Positions 37,407 to 46,860 of a stretch of 64,000 bases of DNA are shown here, in pieces (positions within the stretch are counted from its first letter, which is position 1; every line of letters begins with the position of its first letter). The stretch covers positions 17,735 to 81,734 of the forward strand of contig NPFB01000083.1 in assembly GCA_014084085.1 (NCBI GenBank), written 5' to 3'. The notes beneath the pieces are model-generated. The model had not been told where the DNA came from. It did no database searches and worked only from the letters and a program-made list of their open reading frames with translations. Origin of the DNA: Hondaea fermentalgiana. Taxonomy: Eukaryota; Sar; Bigyra; Thraustochytrida; Thraustochytriidae. The translations under genes were made by a program, and so were the position numbers.

Positions 37407-38852
37407 TCAGGCGGCGATGAGGAGGGCGAACTCAGACGCCTTGGAGCCACCGCAACTCGCCGGACAGACAAATATGAGGATGGTGGCAAAATCAATCTCG
37501 ACCTCGGCCACAGAGTGACGCCACTCCCAAAGACTCGCGGGTAAGAATTGCATCTCGAACACGCGAGCTTCACCACAATTCTCGCAGACGGGAATTTTTG
37601 ACAAGTCTGTTACCTTGCGCGGAAGAAGCGCATCGCCGCCATACGCATAGCGCAAACACTGCGCCGGAGCTGCAGCAATATAGTCATCGAAGGCCTCCCG
37701 GAGGACCACTTCCTCGGTCTCGTCTTCTTCGTCTTCGTCTTCGTCCTCAGCATTTACTGCACAGCCAGACTTGGTGGACTTGGCATTGCGTGCGCCTTGC
37801 TTTGCTTGACTTGTTGTGCCCAATCCAGCCTCTCCATCGTCTGCCTCTTGCTCTGCCTCATACCGCGCAAGCAGCGCTCGTGCATGATCGAGCGCAGACT
37901 CTTTCGAACTTGAATAACTTGACTGCCATTCGTACTCGTCCATGACGTCCAAAATGACACTCGCCAGCGCATCCTCTTTGGAGAGAGCAACCTTCGGGCA
38001 CGTTTGCCGAGCCGCTGAAGCGTCAACAGCTGACGATGATCCTCCTCCTCCTGCTGCTGCTGCTGCTGTTGCCAATGACGACGTCTTTTTCGTTGTATCA
38101 GGATTAACATCAGCATCAGCAAGTGCACGCGCTTCCTGCGCGGCTGCACGAGAGTCGTCTCGCTTTTGAAGGAGGCTCTCGAGATCATCGAGACTCGATG
38201 CCTCGAGCGAGCTTTCTTCGCCCCACGCAAAGGTCTTTTTCTGCTTGGTATCCTTTTTCTTTTTACTCTTTTTCTTGCCCTTCGCAGAGTTTGCCTTTTG
38301 AGCCTGAAGCATCATAGCCTCGAAATCAGCTTCCAGGTCTTCTACCGTGTTTTCTGAGATTGGAGTTTCCTTGGACGTCTCATTGATCTCTTTTAGGAGC
38401 GACGTCGTCGAGTCTAACAAGCTGGCGCTCGAGGCGCTTGGACGCTCTCCCTCCGGTTGCAATTTCAGAGACGCGCCGCAGTTCTGCACGCGTAGAACGA
38501 CGACATCGGGTTTCGTGCAGGCCTTGGTGTTGCACAGAAAGACTGCCAGGATTCTCGCGAGGTCCTCGGCCACAGGCGCGTACACCTGCGCAAAGAAGAC
38601 GAGCGTTGCGCTGCACGCACTGCAGGACCCCGGCGTCACTTGCAGGTCCCCTCCACGTCCTGCTTCTCCTCCTCGAGCCGCCTCGGGTTGGTGGTCCCCA
38701 GGCGCATTCCCGTCTTGTGCGAATAGAACGCTGCACGCCTCGAGCCAGGGCGCGCCGCCGATCTTGCTGGCGAAGGGGTCTCGCGAGCGGACCGGCGCGC
38801 CAGGGCCCGCGCCCGAGGCCGCGTGCCGCGGGACGCCCAGGAAGGCCGCCAT
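37407..38852 (-). CDS. PDCD2/TSR4-like protein
   Basis: A 481-residue intronless protein. The N-terminal part has SRDPFASKIGGAPWLEAC, the typical PDCD2 opening, then CSACSATLVFFAQVYAPV and a second Cys pair in the LAVFLCNTKAC region, matching the zinc-binding repeats of PDCD2/PDCD2L/Tsr4. The C-terminal third returns to the family with PAQCLRYAYGGDALLP, IPVCENCGEARVFEMQFLPA and a final strand near FATILIFVCPASC. Between them lies a Lys/Asp/Ser-rich insertion of about 200 residues. Family members chaperone ribosomal protein uS5 during 40S assembly, so a cytosolic/nucleolar ribosome-biogenesis role is likely. Longer than human PDCD2 because of the insertion. Confidence 0.85.
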   Translation of the reverse strand: MAAFLGVPRHAASGAGPGAPVRSRDPFASKIGGAPWLEACSVLFAQDGNAPGDHQPEAARGGEAGRGGDLQVTPGSCSACSATLVFFAQVYAPVAEDLARILAVFLCNTKACTKPDVVVLRVQNCGASLKLQPEGERPSASSASLLDSTTSLLKEINETSKETPISENTVEDLEADFEAMMLQAQKANSAKGKKKSKKKKDTKQKKTFAWGEESSLEASSLDDLESLLQKRDDSRAAAQEARALADADVNPDTTKKTSSLATAAAAAGGGGSSSAVDASAARQTCPKVALSKEDALASVILDVMDEYEWQSSYSSSKESALDHARALLARYEAEQEADDGEAGLGTTSQAKQGARNAKSTKSGCAVNAEDEDEDEEDETEEVVLREAFDDYIAAAPAQCLRYAYGGDALLPRKVTDLSKIPVCENCGEARVFEMQFLPASLWEWRHSVAEVEIDFATILIFVCPASCGGSKASEFALLIAA

Positions 38853-39429
38853 CGCGTTTTATTTTGCGCTTCTGCACGCCCGTGTTCTCGCGGCGTCCCC
38901 ATCGCAGCTCTTCTTCTTCTTCTTCTTCTTTCTTTTCTTCTTCGTAAACCGAAGGTGCGTGCTCTTCTTCGTCAAGATGCTCTCGAACACGGTATGAGGC
39001 GACGCGGCGTGGCTCCAACGAAGTTGCTCTGCTTCTGCAGAGGATTGCTCTCCGTCGAGACGATCTCACGTGCTTGCCCAGCTTGCTCAGCTTGCCATGG
39101 TTGCTTTTTTAGCCGCTTGCTTGCTTGCTCTTGGCTGTTCTCATCAGGCTTCGTCATCAGGGCACTCCTATTCTTCATCATCAAGGCGCTATTCTTCATC
39201 ATCAAGACGCCATTCTTCATCATCAAGACGCCGCTCTTCATCATCGAGACGCTATTCTTTAGGATCAAGATACTGTTCTTCACCATCAAGACATAGTTCT
39301 GGATCATCAAGACGCTTTTCACCATAATCAAGGTGCAGTTCTTGAAGATCAACACGCTTTCCTTGCTCACCACTTCGCTCCTCTTCATCATCAAGGTGCA
39401 GTTCTGGATCATCAAGACGCTCTCCATCG
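38853..39429. other. Divergent region with CTT tract and minisatellite
   Basis: Between the PDCD2-like gene (-) and the rhomboid (+). Holds (TTC)n at 38909-38932 and then the 21-bp minisatellite listed separately. No independent gene supported. Confidence 0.6.
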
Positions 39430-39455
39430 ATGATCAAGACGCTCTTCTTCACCAC
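39150..39455. repeat. 21-bp minisatellite, about 13 degenerate units
   Basis: Tandem units of the form ATTCTTCATCATCAAGACGC plus one base, most regular at 39170-39260 and increasingly diverged toward 39450. The period of 21 keeps every frame open, so the array translates as YSSSSRR-type heptads in one plus frame and LMMKN-type heptads on the minus strand. The last unit supplies the ATG at 39430 of the rhomboid frame. Confidence 0.85.
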
Positions 39456-40464
39456 CCTTGCTCGAGCAGGACTCCTTCCTCGTGGGACGCGGCGGCCTGC
39501 TGCACGTTGCACGGCGAGCAAATTCAAGCCAGGTTCGCGCGCGGGCGCGGCGGGCGGGCGGGCGGGNNNNNNNNNNNNNNNNNNNNNNNNNNNNNNNNNN
39601 NNNNNNNNNNNNNNNNNNNNNNNNNNNNNNNNNNNNNNNNNNNNNNNNNNNNNNNNNNNNNNNNNNGGCGGGCTGGGGCTGGCGGCGCGGGACGCCGCTG
39701 GCCTGCGCAAGGGCGTCGAGACCTTGCGCGCGGGCCCGCCGACGCCGGTGCTAGGGGGCGCCGGGTGGCTTCGAGGCGGCTTGACGCCGGCCAGGGCCAC
39801 GGCGACGAGGCCGCAGCTTGCGCCGCTGTCGAGGTCTTTCTTCGGGGGCTCGCGTGGCGCGCTGCAGGATGAAGGCAACCTCATCGTTGGGCTCATCGGC
39901 GCCAACGCAGCCGTTTTCGTCATGTGGAAGACGCTCAACCCGTTCTTTATGTATCAGCACTTTACGTGCACGCCCGACGGCGTCTTTCGCTCGGCGCGAC
40001 TCCACACGCTGCTTACGTGCACGTTCTCACATACCGACATCTGGCACCTTCTCGTGAACATGATGGGCCTGTATTATTTTGGGGCCGGGATGCTTGCGTA
40101 CGTTGGTCCACGCGCCTTTTTGACAATGTACTTTGGCTCCGCGATTGCATCCTCTCTCGCGCAAATCACGCAATCCTACTACGAGCGTCGTCGTACTGTG
40201 CTTCTCGGTGCCTCGGGCGCCGTCAATTGTTGCGTCATGTTCAACGTGCTCATGAATCCGCGAAGCACAGTTCTTATCTATGGCGTCATTCCCGTTCCCC
40301 TGGCTATCTTTGGTATCTTCATCATGTTCCAAGACGTCTTTGGCGCGGTCAGCTCGGCGCCTGTCGCCGGAACTACGCGCATTGGTTACACAAGCCATCT
40401 CACTGGTGCTGCCTTTGGAGCGCTCTGCTTTTTGATCACTCGCGGCAGGAGTAGAAGGTTTTGA
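39430..40464 (+). CDS. Rhomboid-family intramembrane serine protease, mitochondrial type (5' end across gap)
   Basis: From about 39860 onward the protein is a clear rhomboid: six or so membrane segments, FSHTDIWHLLVNMMGLYYFG early in the fold, the active-site GASGAVN (Ser codon 40213-40215) and the catalytic His in SHLTGAAFGAL (codon 40396-40398). The region before is Arg/Ala/Gly/Pro-rich without acidic residues, as in a mitochondrial leader, so a PARL/Rbd1-like inner-membrane protease is likely. The N-terminus is uncertain: the frame opens at ATG 39430, inside the last minisatellite unit, and crosses a 100-N gap of unknown true size. The start may lie in the gap, and the frame across it is only assumed. 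Confidence 0.85.
   Translation: MIKTLFFTTLARAGLLPRGTRRPAARCTASKFKPGSRAGAAGGRAXXXXXXXXXXXXXXXXXXXXXXXXXXXXXXXXXXGGLGLAARDAAGLRKGVETLRAGPPTPVLGGAGWLRGGLTPARATATRPQLAPLSRSFFGGSRGALQDEGNLIVGLIGANAAVFVMWKTLNPFFMYQHFTCTPDGVFRSARLHTLLTCTFSHTDIWHLLVNMMGLYYFGAGMLAYVGPRAFLTMYFGSAIASSLAQITQSYYERRRTVLLGASGAVNCCVMFNVLMNPRSTVLIYGVIPVPLAIFGIFIMFQDVFGAVSSAPVAGTTRIGYTSHLTGAAFGALCFLITRGRSRRF
39567..39666. other. Assembly gap (100 N)
   Basis: Exactly 100 Ns, flanked on the left by (GGCG)n and on the right by GGCGGGCTGGGGCTGG. It falls within the N-terminal coding part of the rhomboid gene. Confidence 0.95.
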
Positions 40465-41196
40465 CCATCGGTGGCGCTACGTTAGAAGGAATGACCTGAT
40501 GACCCTAGCCTCTTGTAATTCGCTAACGGAGAGAAACTATGATTCTGATTGTGGCACGATCGCCAATAAACGAACGTGACGATCTGAAGTGGCCTGACCT
40601 GCTGGTGAGATTTGTTCTCTCGCGTTTTGACTCGAGTCGCCTGTTGGCCTAACCTAGTTTCTCTACATTTTGTGCTCTTATACAGTACTAACTTTTTGAT
40701 CTTGTGCTCGTCAAAGGTTGTTTTTGGACGAAAAAGCAAACGCTGCACATGTCTATACGTTCGTGCATCTGTCCCTTTGTTTGGCGATGCGTCCCTATTC
40801 CAAACGCGACAAGCACAGTCTTGGCGTCGATCGACTGATGTGGTCGGTCACCATCTCCAAAACGAAGATACAACAACAACAACAACAACAACGTCTCGTG
40901 CGCGAGTACGCCGCCGCATCTGTCCCTTTGTTTGGCGATGCGTCCCTATTCTAAACGCGACAAGCACAGTCTTGGCGTCGATCGACTGATGTGGTCGGTC
41001 ACCATCTCCAAAACGAAGATACAACAACAACAACAACAACGTCTCGTGCGCGAGTGCGCGGCGGCGTAGCGCAGGAGAGCGCGGCGCCGCTCGCACGTGG
41101 CGGACAGACACGCAGATCTAGCAAAGGTCGTTGCGCGTTGTTGAAGGTAAAAGCGTGCGGGCCTCGAAGAAAAAGAAGTCGTAGTAGTCGTAAAAC
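40465..41196. other. Intergenic region upstream of Exo70
   Basis: Begins with the rhomboid 3' flank and is dominated by a recent tandem duplication (listed separately) that ends about 130 bp before the Exo70 start codon. No gene seen. Confidence 0.6.
40765..41063. repeat. Tandem direct duplication, about 150 bp x 2
   Basis: Copy 1 is 40765-40915 and copy 2 is 40916 to about 41063. Both start GCATCTGTCCCTTTGTTTGG and contain the same sequence through a (CAA)n tract and CGTCTCGTGCGCGAG. I see one substitution (TTCCAAACG versus TTCTAAACG), seven versus six CAA units, and divergence only at the very end. It lies in the probable promoter of Exo70. Confidence 0.9.
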
Positions 41197-44067
41197 ATGA
41201 CGAGCGCCAATGGGAACGGCGTCGCCAGCTCGAGCGCCAGCGCTGCGACAGCGACAGCCAAAGACGAAGTGGAGGCGCGACTGCTGGCAAGCATCGAAGT
41301 GATCACGAAGGGTCTTCAGAGCAGCGCCGCCAACACAAGCGAGATGGTCGGAGCCCTCAGCGACTTTGAGGAGCGCGTTAACAAGCTCGAGAGTGCCGTG
41401 CAGCCAATCCATGCGCTTACCGCCAAGCTCACCGCGGCGCAGAGAAACATTAATGCGACACTGACCAACTTCGAAAAAGTACACCTTCACTTTCGTGCCA
41501 ACGATGAGGTGCGGGGCATTCTGCAGCGATCAGCGCTCATCAAGTCTGACGAAAAGGGCGAGCGTGAACAGTATTATCGCGCGTTGCAACGCCTGTGCGA
41601 GGCGAGAACCTTCATCGAGAGGCACCCAGAGTTTATGTCGAGTGCTTCGCACTTTAATCAGCTCGACACCATGAGGCAATTTGCGACTGACTCCATGTGC
41701 ATCGAATTCGAAGTCTCCCTCGAACGCTATGCGGCTTCATCCGATGATTACGTGGGTCCTCACATCGATGAAGACTACCAAGGCGAAGACGCACTTGTCA
41801 TGCACGAAGCGCTGCCCACCAGCGTGGGAAAACGTTTACGCGAGATCGTTCAGTGTCTGGTAGACTGCGGCTTGGAAAGTATCTTCACGGACGCGTATGC
41901 TCGGAGTCGCGGGCGGACGGTCAGCGATGCGCTTGACCAGCTCGCGGCTTCTGTTTGGGGAAATGACGAAGGCGCACTAGGCGGTTCAAGTCAGAAGCTT
42001 CGCGATAGCTCGCGTCTACACCTCACTGTGCGTACGACGCCAAGCGTTCACACCTCAGCCTTTGCGTCGCCAAATCCATCGGCGCAAACGCTGCCCGCAC
42101 AAGTGCACGCGTCCACACCGGCGCCCGTAAGTTTGCCCTCGCAAACGCAACAACAACGCCAAGCACAGCAACAGCAGCAGCAGCAGATCAAGAGCCCAGC
42201 AACCGATCGGAGTGGATCCGTCGCCCAACCGAGCATCTCTGGCGCATCCATTTCGGCACAGAGTGCCCAGCAAGCTCTTAGCCCCGCAAGCTTGGCACCA
42301 AGTACCTTCGAAGACGACAGCGCCAGCGATGCTGGCCATCCTTCGACAAAGAGCGTGAAAGTCAGCAAGTCGAAGCGGTGGAAGGATAAGATTCTGGGTC
42401 GCTCCCGGCGTGCCTCGAAGAAAACAGAAGGCCCTTCGCCGCAAGTGCCACCATTGAGCGTTAAGCCGCCTGCTCCAATGCCGCGAACAGATCGGGCCAC
42501 TACGCCAGGAGCAGTGGGCTCGGAGCCAAGCCCAGCTGCGTCAAGCAGTGACCGCGGCCTACCTGAGCCCCCGCTTCTCACGTCACAATCATCGGCTGCG
42601 GGCCTACGGGCAATTCTTCAGCACCAGCAACAGCAACCATCGACGCCGCACTCCGCCTCTTTCCGTTCGGAACATCAAGGTGCGTCCGGAGACATGCACA
42701 GCTCGAGTATGACTTCGCACAAATCGGCTGCGCATTTGAAAAAGTATATGCGGGGGGAGCACGGCATGATCGAGCTGCTGGATCTCGCATCGTATGCGCT
42801 CGAGGCCGAGCTAGCCATTGCCATTCGAGCGCTTCCTCGAGGAAGGACGGGCCGTCGACTTTTTCTGGACGGCATGGTCGGCCCTTGCGAGCGTCTTGCT
42901 CGCATCGGCATGAAGGACGCGCTCGAGTACACCCACAAAACGTACGCTGCATCGGAGGCCATTTTCGCTGCCGTGGACGTACTGGAAAAAATTGAGGACC
43001 TTCGACCTAGATTTTATGACATCCTTGCCCCCGGGGCCATTTCTTACCTTGCAGAGGACGCACGCGAACCCGGGTCGCCGCGCAAGCGCAGCGAGAGCGC
43101 CGATCGCTCTCCAACAAACCGAGATGCGGCAACGAGCCGTCGCAGCGAGAATGCACTTCCACAAGAGGCATGGAGCCAATTTAACCTGCTCGGCAAGTCA
43201 TGGCGCTCTGACGCTGTGCAAAGCCTTCCACGCGCGTACAATGCTCTTTTGCAGCCCATCGACAAAATACCAGACTCAGCCTCGGTTCATCCTGCCAGTA
43301 CCCGCGTTTTGTCTTTTGCACGGCGTCTCTGTGAATATCGACGAGTGGTACAGTCGCTTCTAACCCCTGACGGGGATGAGACGAACCAGGAGATCCAGGA
43401 ACGCGAGTTTTGTGTCAACATTGAGCAGCTCTTTGATAACTTTGCCAAGGTTCTCTTTAAGGCCAGCAGCGGCCGCAGTGAGGCCGGATCGGCGTCTGTA
43501 TCCGCGCTTTTTCTGGTCAACAACATGCACTTTGTCGTGTCGGGCGCCTCGAGAGAAAAAGGATATTTGGGCGATCTCATGGAGTCCTCGGAGGTGCTGC
43601 AAGCGCAACGCCAGGACCTTGAAAAATCCAAGGACATCTATCTGGCTGCTGTGACGGCCCCCCTCAAGGGGGTCCTCTCGTCTCCGGATCCGCTTGCGGA
43701 AATCACCCCCGACGCTACGAATCCTCCTTCTGAGCAAAAGAAGCTCATTGTAGACTTTTGTTCTGCCTGGCAGCTGTGGCTCGATACCATTCAGCAGTCG
43801 CAGTGTGCGTTGGAAGTGCCCAACTTTGAGCTTCGTACGGAGCTTCGATTTCGTGTGCGATCTGCTCTGCTCGAGACGTACAAGAAAGGCTATCAACGTC
43901 TCGAGTCGAGCGCATATGTGCAGCGCAAGGGACTGTCCAACTTTCTTGCGTACTCACCCGACATTTTCTCAACAATGTTGTCGCAATTCTTTGAGGTTTC
44001 TGAGGCGGCCTCAGACCCTCGAGCGATGGGTTCCTTTGCCCTACGTTCTGGCAAGAGCCTCGTCTAA
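41197..44067 (+). CDS. EXOC7: Exocyst complex component Exo70
   Basis: A 956-residue subunit of the exocyst, which tethers secretory vesicles to the plasma membrane; Exo70 binds PI(4,5)P2 and Rho GTPases. The N-terminal coiled coil (about 25-115) and the following RYYRALQRLCEAR-like helices with IERHPEF match the family. The C-terminal helical rods (about 520-950) include YVQRKGLSNFLAYSPD near the end, close to the conserved membrane-binding region. A Ser/Gln/Pro-rich insertion at about 290-510, partly coded by CAG/CAA repeats, explains the length above the usual 620-740. The ATG at 41197 starts a Ser/Ala-rich leader. Convergent with CCZ1, 167 bp apart. Confidence 0.9.
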   Translation: MTSANGNGVASSSASAATATAKDEVEARLLASIEVITKGLQSSAANTSEMVGALSDFEERVNKLESAVQPIHALTAKLTAAQRNINATLTNFEKVHLHFRANDEVRGILQRSALIKSDEKGEREQYYRALQRLCEARTFIERHPEFMSSASHFNQLDTMRQFATDSMCIEFEVSLERYAASSDDYVGPHIDEDYQGEDALVMHEALPTSVGKRLREIVQCLVDCGLESIFTDAYARSRGRTVSDALDQLAASVWGNDEGALGGSSQKLRDSSRLHLTVRTTPSVHTSAFASPNPSAQTLPAQVHASTPAPVSLPSQTQQQRQAQQQQQQQIKSPATDRSGSVAQPSISGASISAQSAQQALSPASLAPSTFEDDSASDAGHPSTKSVKVSKSKRWKDKILGRSRRASKKTEGPSPQVPPLSVKPPAPMPRTDRATTPGAVGSEPSPAASSSDRGLPEPPLLTSQSSAAGLRAILQHQQQQPSTPHSASFRSEHQGASGDMHSSSMTSHKSAAHLKKYMRGEHGMIELLDLASYALEAELAIAIRALPRGRTGRRLFLDGMVGPCERLARIGMKDALEYTHKTYAASEAIFAAVDVLEKIEDLRPRFYDILAPGAISYLAEDAREPGSPRKRSESADRSPTNRDAATSRRSENALPQEAWSQFNLLGKSWRSDAVQSLPRAYNALLQPIDKIPDSASVHPASTRVLSFARRLCEYRRVVQSLLTPDGDETNQEIQEREFCVNIEQLFDNFAKVLFKASSGRSEAGSASVSALFLVNNMHFVVSGASREKGYLGDLMESSEVLQAQRQDLEKSKDIYLAAVTAPLKGVLSSPDPLAEITPDATNPPSEQKKLIVDFCSAWQLWLDTIQQSQCALEVPNFELRTELRFRVRSALLETYKKGYQRLESSAYVQRKGLSNFLAYSPDIFSTMLSQFFEVSEAASDPRAMGSFALRSGKSLV

Positions 44068-44100
44068 GTCTCTAGCTCAGTCCGACTAAAATGTCGGGGC

Positions 44101-44150
44101 AGCTTTCTTTCATCCATCCATCCATCCATCCATTTATCCATCCATCTATC
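44101..44150. repeat. (TCCA)n microsatellite
   Basis: TCCATCCA units followed by imperfect TTTATCCA/TCTATCAA units in the short spacer between the convergent Exo70 and CCZ1 genes. Confidence 0.75.
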
Positions 44151-44234
44151 AATCAAGCTAGGCCTATGTAAAGTACTACTCACTCGATTTCTCACTCGTT
44201 TGTGAAAGGTAAGAGAATCGGCTCGCTGCCGCTA

Positions 44235-46493
44235 TCACAGCAGGATCGAGTGCAGCGCACCCTCACGAAGCGCTCGTGCGCGTTGATTTACATACTCAAA
44301 GGAGTGCTTGGGGTCAACCATAAGATACACTTGGCGCGTCCCCGACTTGATGGATGCAAGCCAACAGCTGCTCTGCTGTTGGTAGCTATTCGGCCGCACG
44401 AATTGAATAATGAGCATGCGCTCGGTTGCTTCCGTGGAAAACTCGCGGCGGGCATTGTTGATAGCCGTAAGTAAATTGGACGTGAATAAAAGACCAAGAT
44501 CGTGATTCGATGGAAAGGCTCCAGCACCAGGACCTTGAACTTTGGACAGCCAAGCGTCAGCGATGCTGACGACGCTGCTGCCCTCATTAATATACAAGTA
44601 TTGCTCCTCGGGCTCACCGGTCGTCGACGTGGCTGACATGGTCGAAAGGAATGTGCGACCACGTCCCTGTCCCCGAGCTGCTTGTGAGAACGAGAGTTGG
44701 TCTTGGTGCGAACCTATTGCCGACGGCGATGACGCCGCAGATCCCCGAGACCAGCCCAGGAGTGTTGACGCCGATGGCCCACCCGCTGACCCGGATCGCT
44801 CTTCATTCTCGCTTCCTTTGATGCTTACAACCCCTAAGCCATCAAGAAACTGAGTGTTATTGTTATTTGCCGAGGACCCTGACCAGGGCGAAGGCGAGTT
44901 GGGGGACGACGCGGCGAGCGAAGGAGACATTGGCTCGCTGTTGCGCTTACTTGAGAGACCACTTGGGGGTGAACCTTGGCCAACCCAAGCTTGGGGTTCG
45001 GCTTCCATATCTCGTACCAGTACACAGACGAGTGTGGACAATTCAGAATGCAGAAAGCCCTCCAGATTACCAGCAAGCTCGAGCAGCTGGGGCGTGCTCC
45101 ATTCCGTTGCATTCTTTGGGTCGGTGCTGGGAAGCAAGACCAGCGCAATCATTCGGTCCATGCCATAGACAGCCACGCGCTGAAAGACTCCCTCACTGGA
45201 ATTGAAGAGCGCAGGGAAGTAGAGCTCGGTTGTGTCCTCTGGACGCGAGTGCTCGTTTGACTCGCTGGCGCTTCCCATGCGCAGAAAGCCAGGGGACAAG
45301 GGGTATGCGTGGCGATCTGCAAGACTGGCGGCGATAGCACCTTCGTCGCCATTCGCAGAAGCGAGACGGCCGTCTTGAATACGTGAGCGCCCGTTGCTGC
45401 CATCAGATGCAGAGTGCGGAGATTCGGCGCGCTCGCAAAGAATTATGTCGAGAAGCGCATGCATGCTCCGCAGCATGTCCATGGGAAGCGAGCTCCACAC
45501 AATCTCACCGGCATGCAAGAGCGCGCACGACTGCACAGAGGAAGGGAATGTACCCTGTAGACGGTCCATGAGGAGCTGCACTGACACCATGACGTCTTTT
45601 TCGACGGTTGCAAAGGGCAGGGCACAGTCTTCATAGAGAAGATGTAGACGCGTAAAATCAACTTGAGAAAGAAAGGCAGGCAAAAACGATGCAAGCATCT
45701 CGCGAGCCTTGTCTGCCGTCGATTGCGCCAGCATGGATGCAAGACTGTCTTCGTTGTCCTCGCGTTCCCGCAAGAGCTTTTCCTGCTCAGGGTCCGGATT
45801 CAGATCGCCTTCATCGACGAGTTCTTGCAGCTGACGTGTCTTGCGCAAGATCTTGCGCAGCGTCTTGAGACGCATAGGGATGTCTTCTTGTACGTGTTCA
45901 GGCCAGAGAAGACCTTGAATTGTCCCGTGATACAGCAAAAAGAGTTTGTACATGCGGTCGAGCAAGGCTCGCAAAACGTGAACGCTTGGGTCTGCGGTCT
46001 CGACGATGCGTGAGTCGCTGACGTTAGAGTCTCCATGGGAGGGATGGGATTTGGACGCGCGACGACGCATCGAAGCATTGGAAACGTTGCGCCGAAAGGG
46101 AAGCTTGCCGATGGGTGAGCGTTTGCTGCTACTCGCCACCGCAGGGGACCTGTACAGATAGGTCGCAAACGAAGAGCTTGTGAGGCCCACGAGCTCGTCC
46201 TCTTTCATGTCGCCGAGCCGTGTCCTGCAACACACCACAATCCATGTGTCTGGCTCACATTCCAGCATGGCGTACGCGTGGTTATCAAGAAAGACAGCCT
46301 CGCACGGATCGTCGGCATCAAAGCTTCTGCACAGGTCAATGAAGGCCTCGCACATGCTCAGCCGCTCGAGCTGTTCCTCGAGGGCATCGCCGCACGTCGA
46401 CGAGTAAAAGAGAAGCTTTTCTGTGCGCTCTGACACGGTCGCGGCTTCGTCCGTGGACCCGATCTTGCGGTTGAACACAAAGAGAGCCTCCAT
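44235..46493 (-). CDS. CCZ1: Vacuolar fusion protein CCZ1 homologue
   Basis: A 752-residue protein from ATG 46493. The frame is open for 45 codons upstream but only from a TTG, and that part is an Arg/Ala-rich repeat translation. The N-terminus, EALFVFNRKIGSTDEAA then TEKLLFYS, is the first longin strand pair typical of CCZ1, followed by the ERLSMCEAFIDLCRSF helix. CCZ1 pairs with MON1 to form the exchange factor for Rab7 in endosome-to-vacuole maturation. Two more longin-like regions are plausible, around 44900-45200 and 44240-44500. Long Ser-rich insertions raise the length above the roughly 480 residues of animal CCZ1. MON1 is not in this window. Confidence 0.8.
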   Translation of the reverse strand: MEALFVFNRKIGSTDEAATVSERTEKLLFYSSTCGDALEEQLERLSMCEAFIDLCRSFDADDPCEAVFLDNHAYAMLECEPDTWIVVCCRTRLGDMKEDELVGLTSSSFATYLYRSPAVASSSKRSPIGKLPFRRNVSNASMRRRASKSHPSHGDSNVSDSRIVETADPSVHVLRALLDRMYKLFLLYHGTIQGLLWPEHVQEDIPMRLKTLRKILRKTRQLQELVDEGDLNPDPEQEKLLREREDNEDSLASMLAQSTADKAREMLASFLPAFLSQVDFTRLHLLYEDCALPFATVEKDVMVSVQLLMDRLQGTFPSSVQSCALLHAGEIVWSSLPMDMLRSMHALLDIILCERAESPHSASDGSNGRSRIQDGRLASANGDEGAIAASLADRHAYPLSPGFLRMGSASESNEHSRPEDTTELYFPALFNSSEGVFQRVAVYGMDRMIALVLLPSTDPKNATEWSTPQLLELAGNLEGFLHSELSTLVCVLVRDMEAEPQAWVGQGSPPSGLSSKRNSEPMSPSLAASSPNSPSPWSGSSANNNNTQFLDGLGVVSIKGSENEERSGSAGGPSASTLLGWSRGSAASSPSAIGSHQDQLSFSQAARGQGRGRTFLSTMSATSTTGEPEEQYLYINEGSSVVSIADAWLSKVQGPGAGAFPSNHDLGLLFTSNLLTAINNARREFSTEATERMLIIQFVRPNSYQQQSSCWLASIKSGTRQVYLMVDPKHSFEYVNQRARALREGALHSILL

Positions 46494-46860
46494 GGCAGTT
46501 GCTGTTTGCTGCGCTGTGATGAAGCCGCCGCTTGGCGCAGTCACGCCGCGAGTCGCCTCGAGGTCTGCTACGAGTGCTCTTGCAGCAGCAAGCCGCCACC
46601 GCCGCCGCCGCCGCCGCTGCTGCGGCAATCGCTACTGCCGAGAGTCAAAGTCGTTTTGCCAGCCGCGGTAGGATATACCACTATTGGTCAGCACACACAC
46701 ACAAGCACTCTATACACGATGAGGTTGAACGCTAGGTTGTGTTGCAATGTGCGAACTCCATGATGCAAATCTATACACGATGAGGTTATATATTGACGAA
46801 CGCTAGGTTGTGTTGCAATGTGCGAACTCCAAGATGCAAATCTACTAACAAAGCCTTGGC
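46494..46860. other. Intergenic region with tandem duplication
   Basis: Between the CCZ1 start and the 3' end of the flavocytochrome (both minus). Contains (GCC)n at about 46598-46620, a short (CA)n at 46692-46702 and the 61/72-bp duplication listed separately. Confidence 0.6.
46711..46843. repeat. Tandem direct duplication, 61 + 72 bp
   Basis: Copy 1 is 46711-46771 and copy 2 is 46772-46843. Both run from TATACACGATGAGGTT through CGCTAGGTTGTGTTGCAATG to GATGCAAATC. Copy 2 has an extra ATATATTGACG-like segment and one T/A change (CCATGATG versus CCAAGATG). It ends 18 bp from the flavocytochrome stop codon. Confidence 0.9.

Noticed and set aside
39150..39455. Regular short repeats considered as a CRISPR array
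   Set aside because: Units are contiguous without unique spacers and the genome is eukaryotic; it is a minisatellite.
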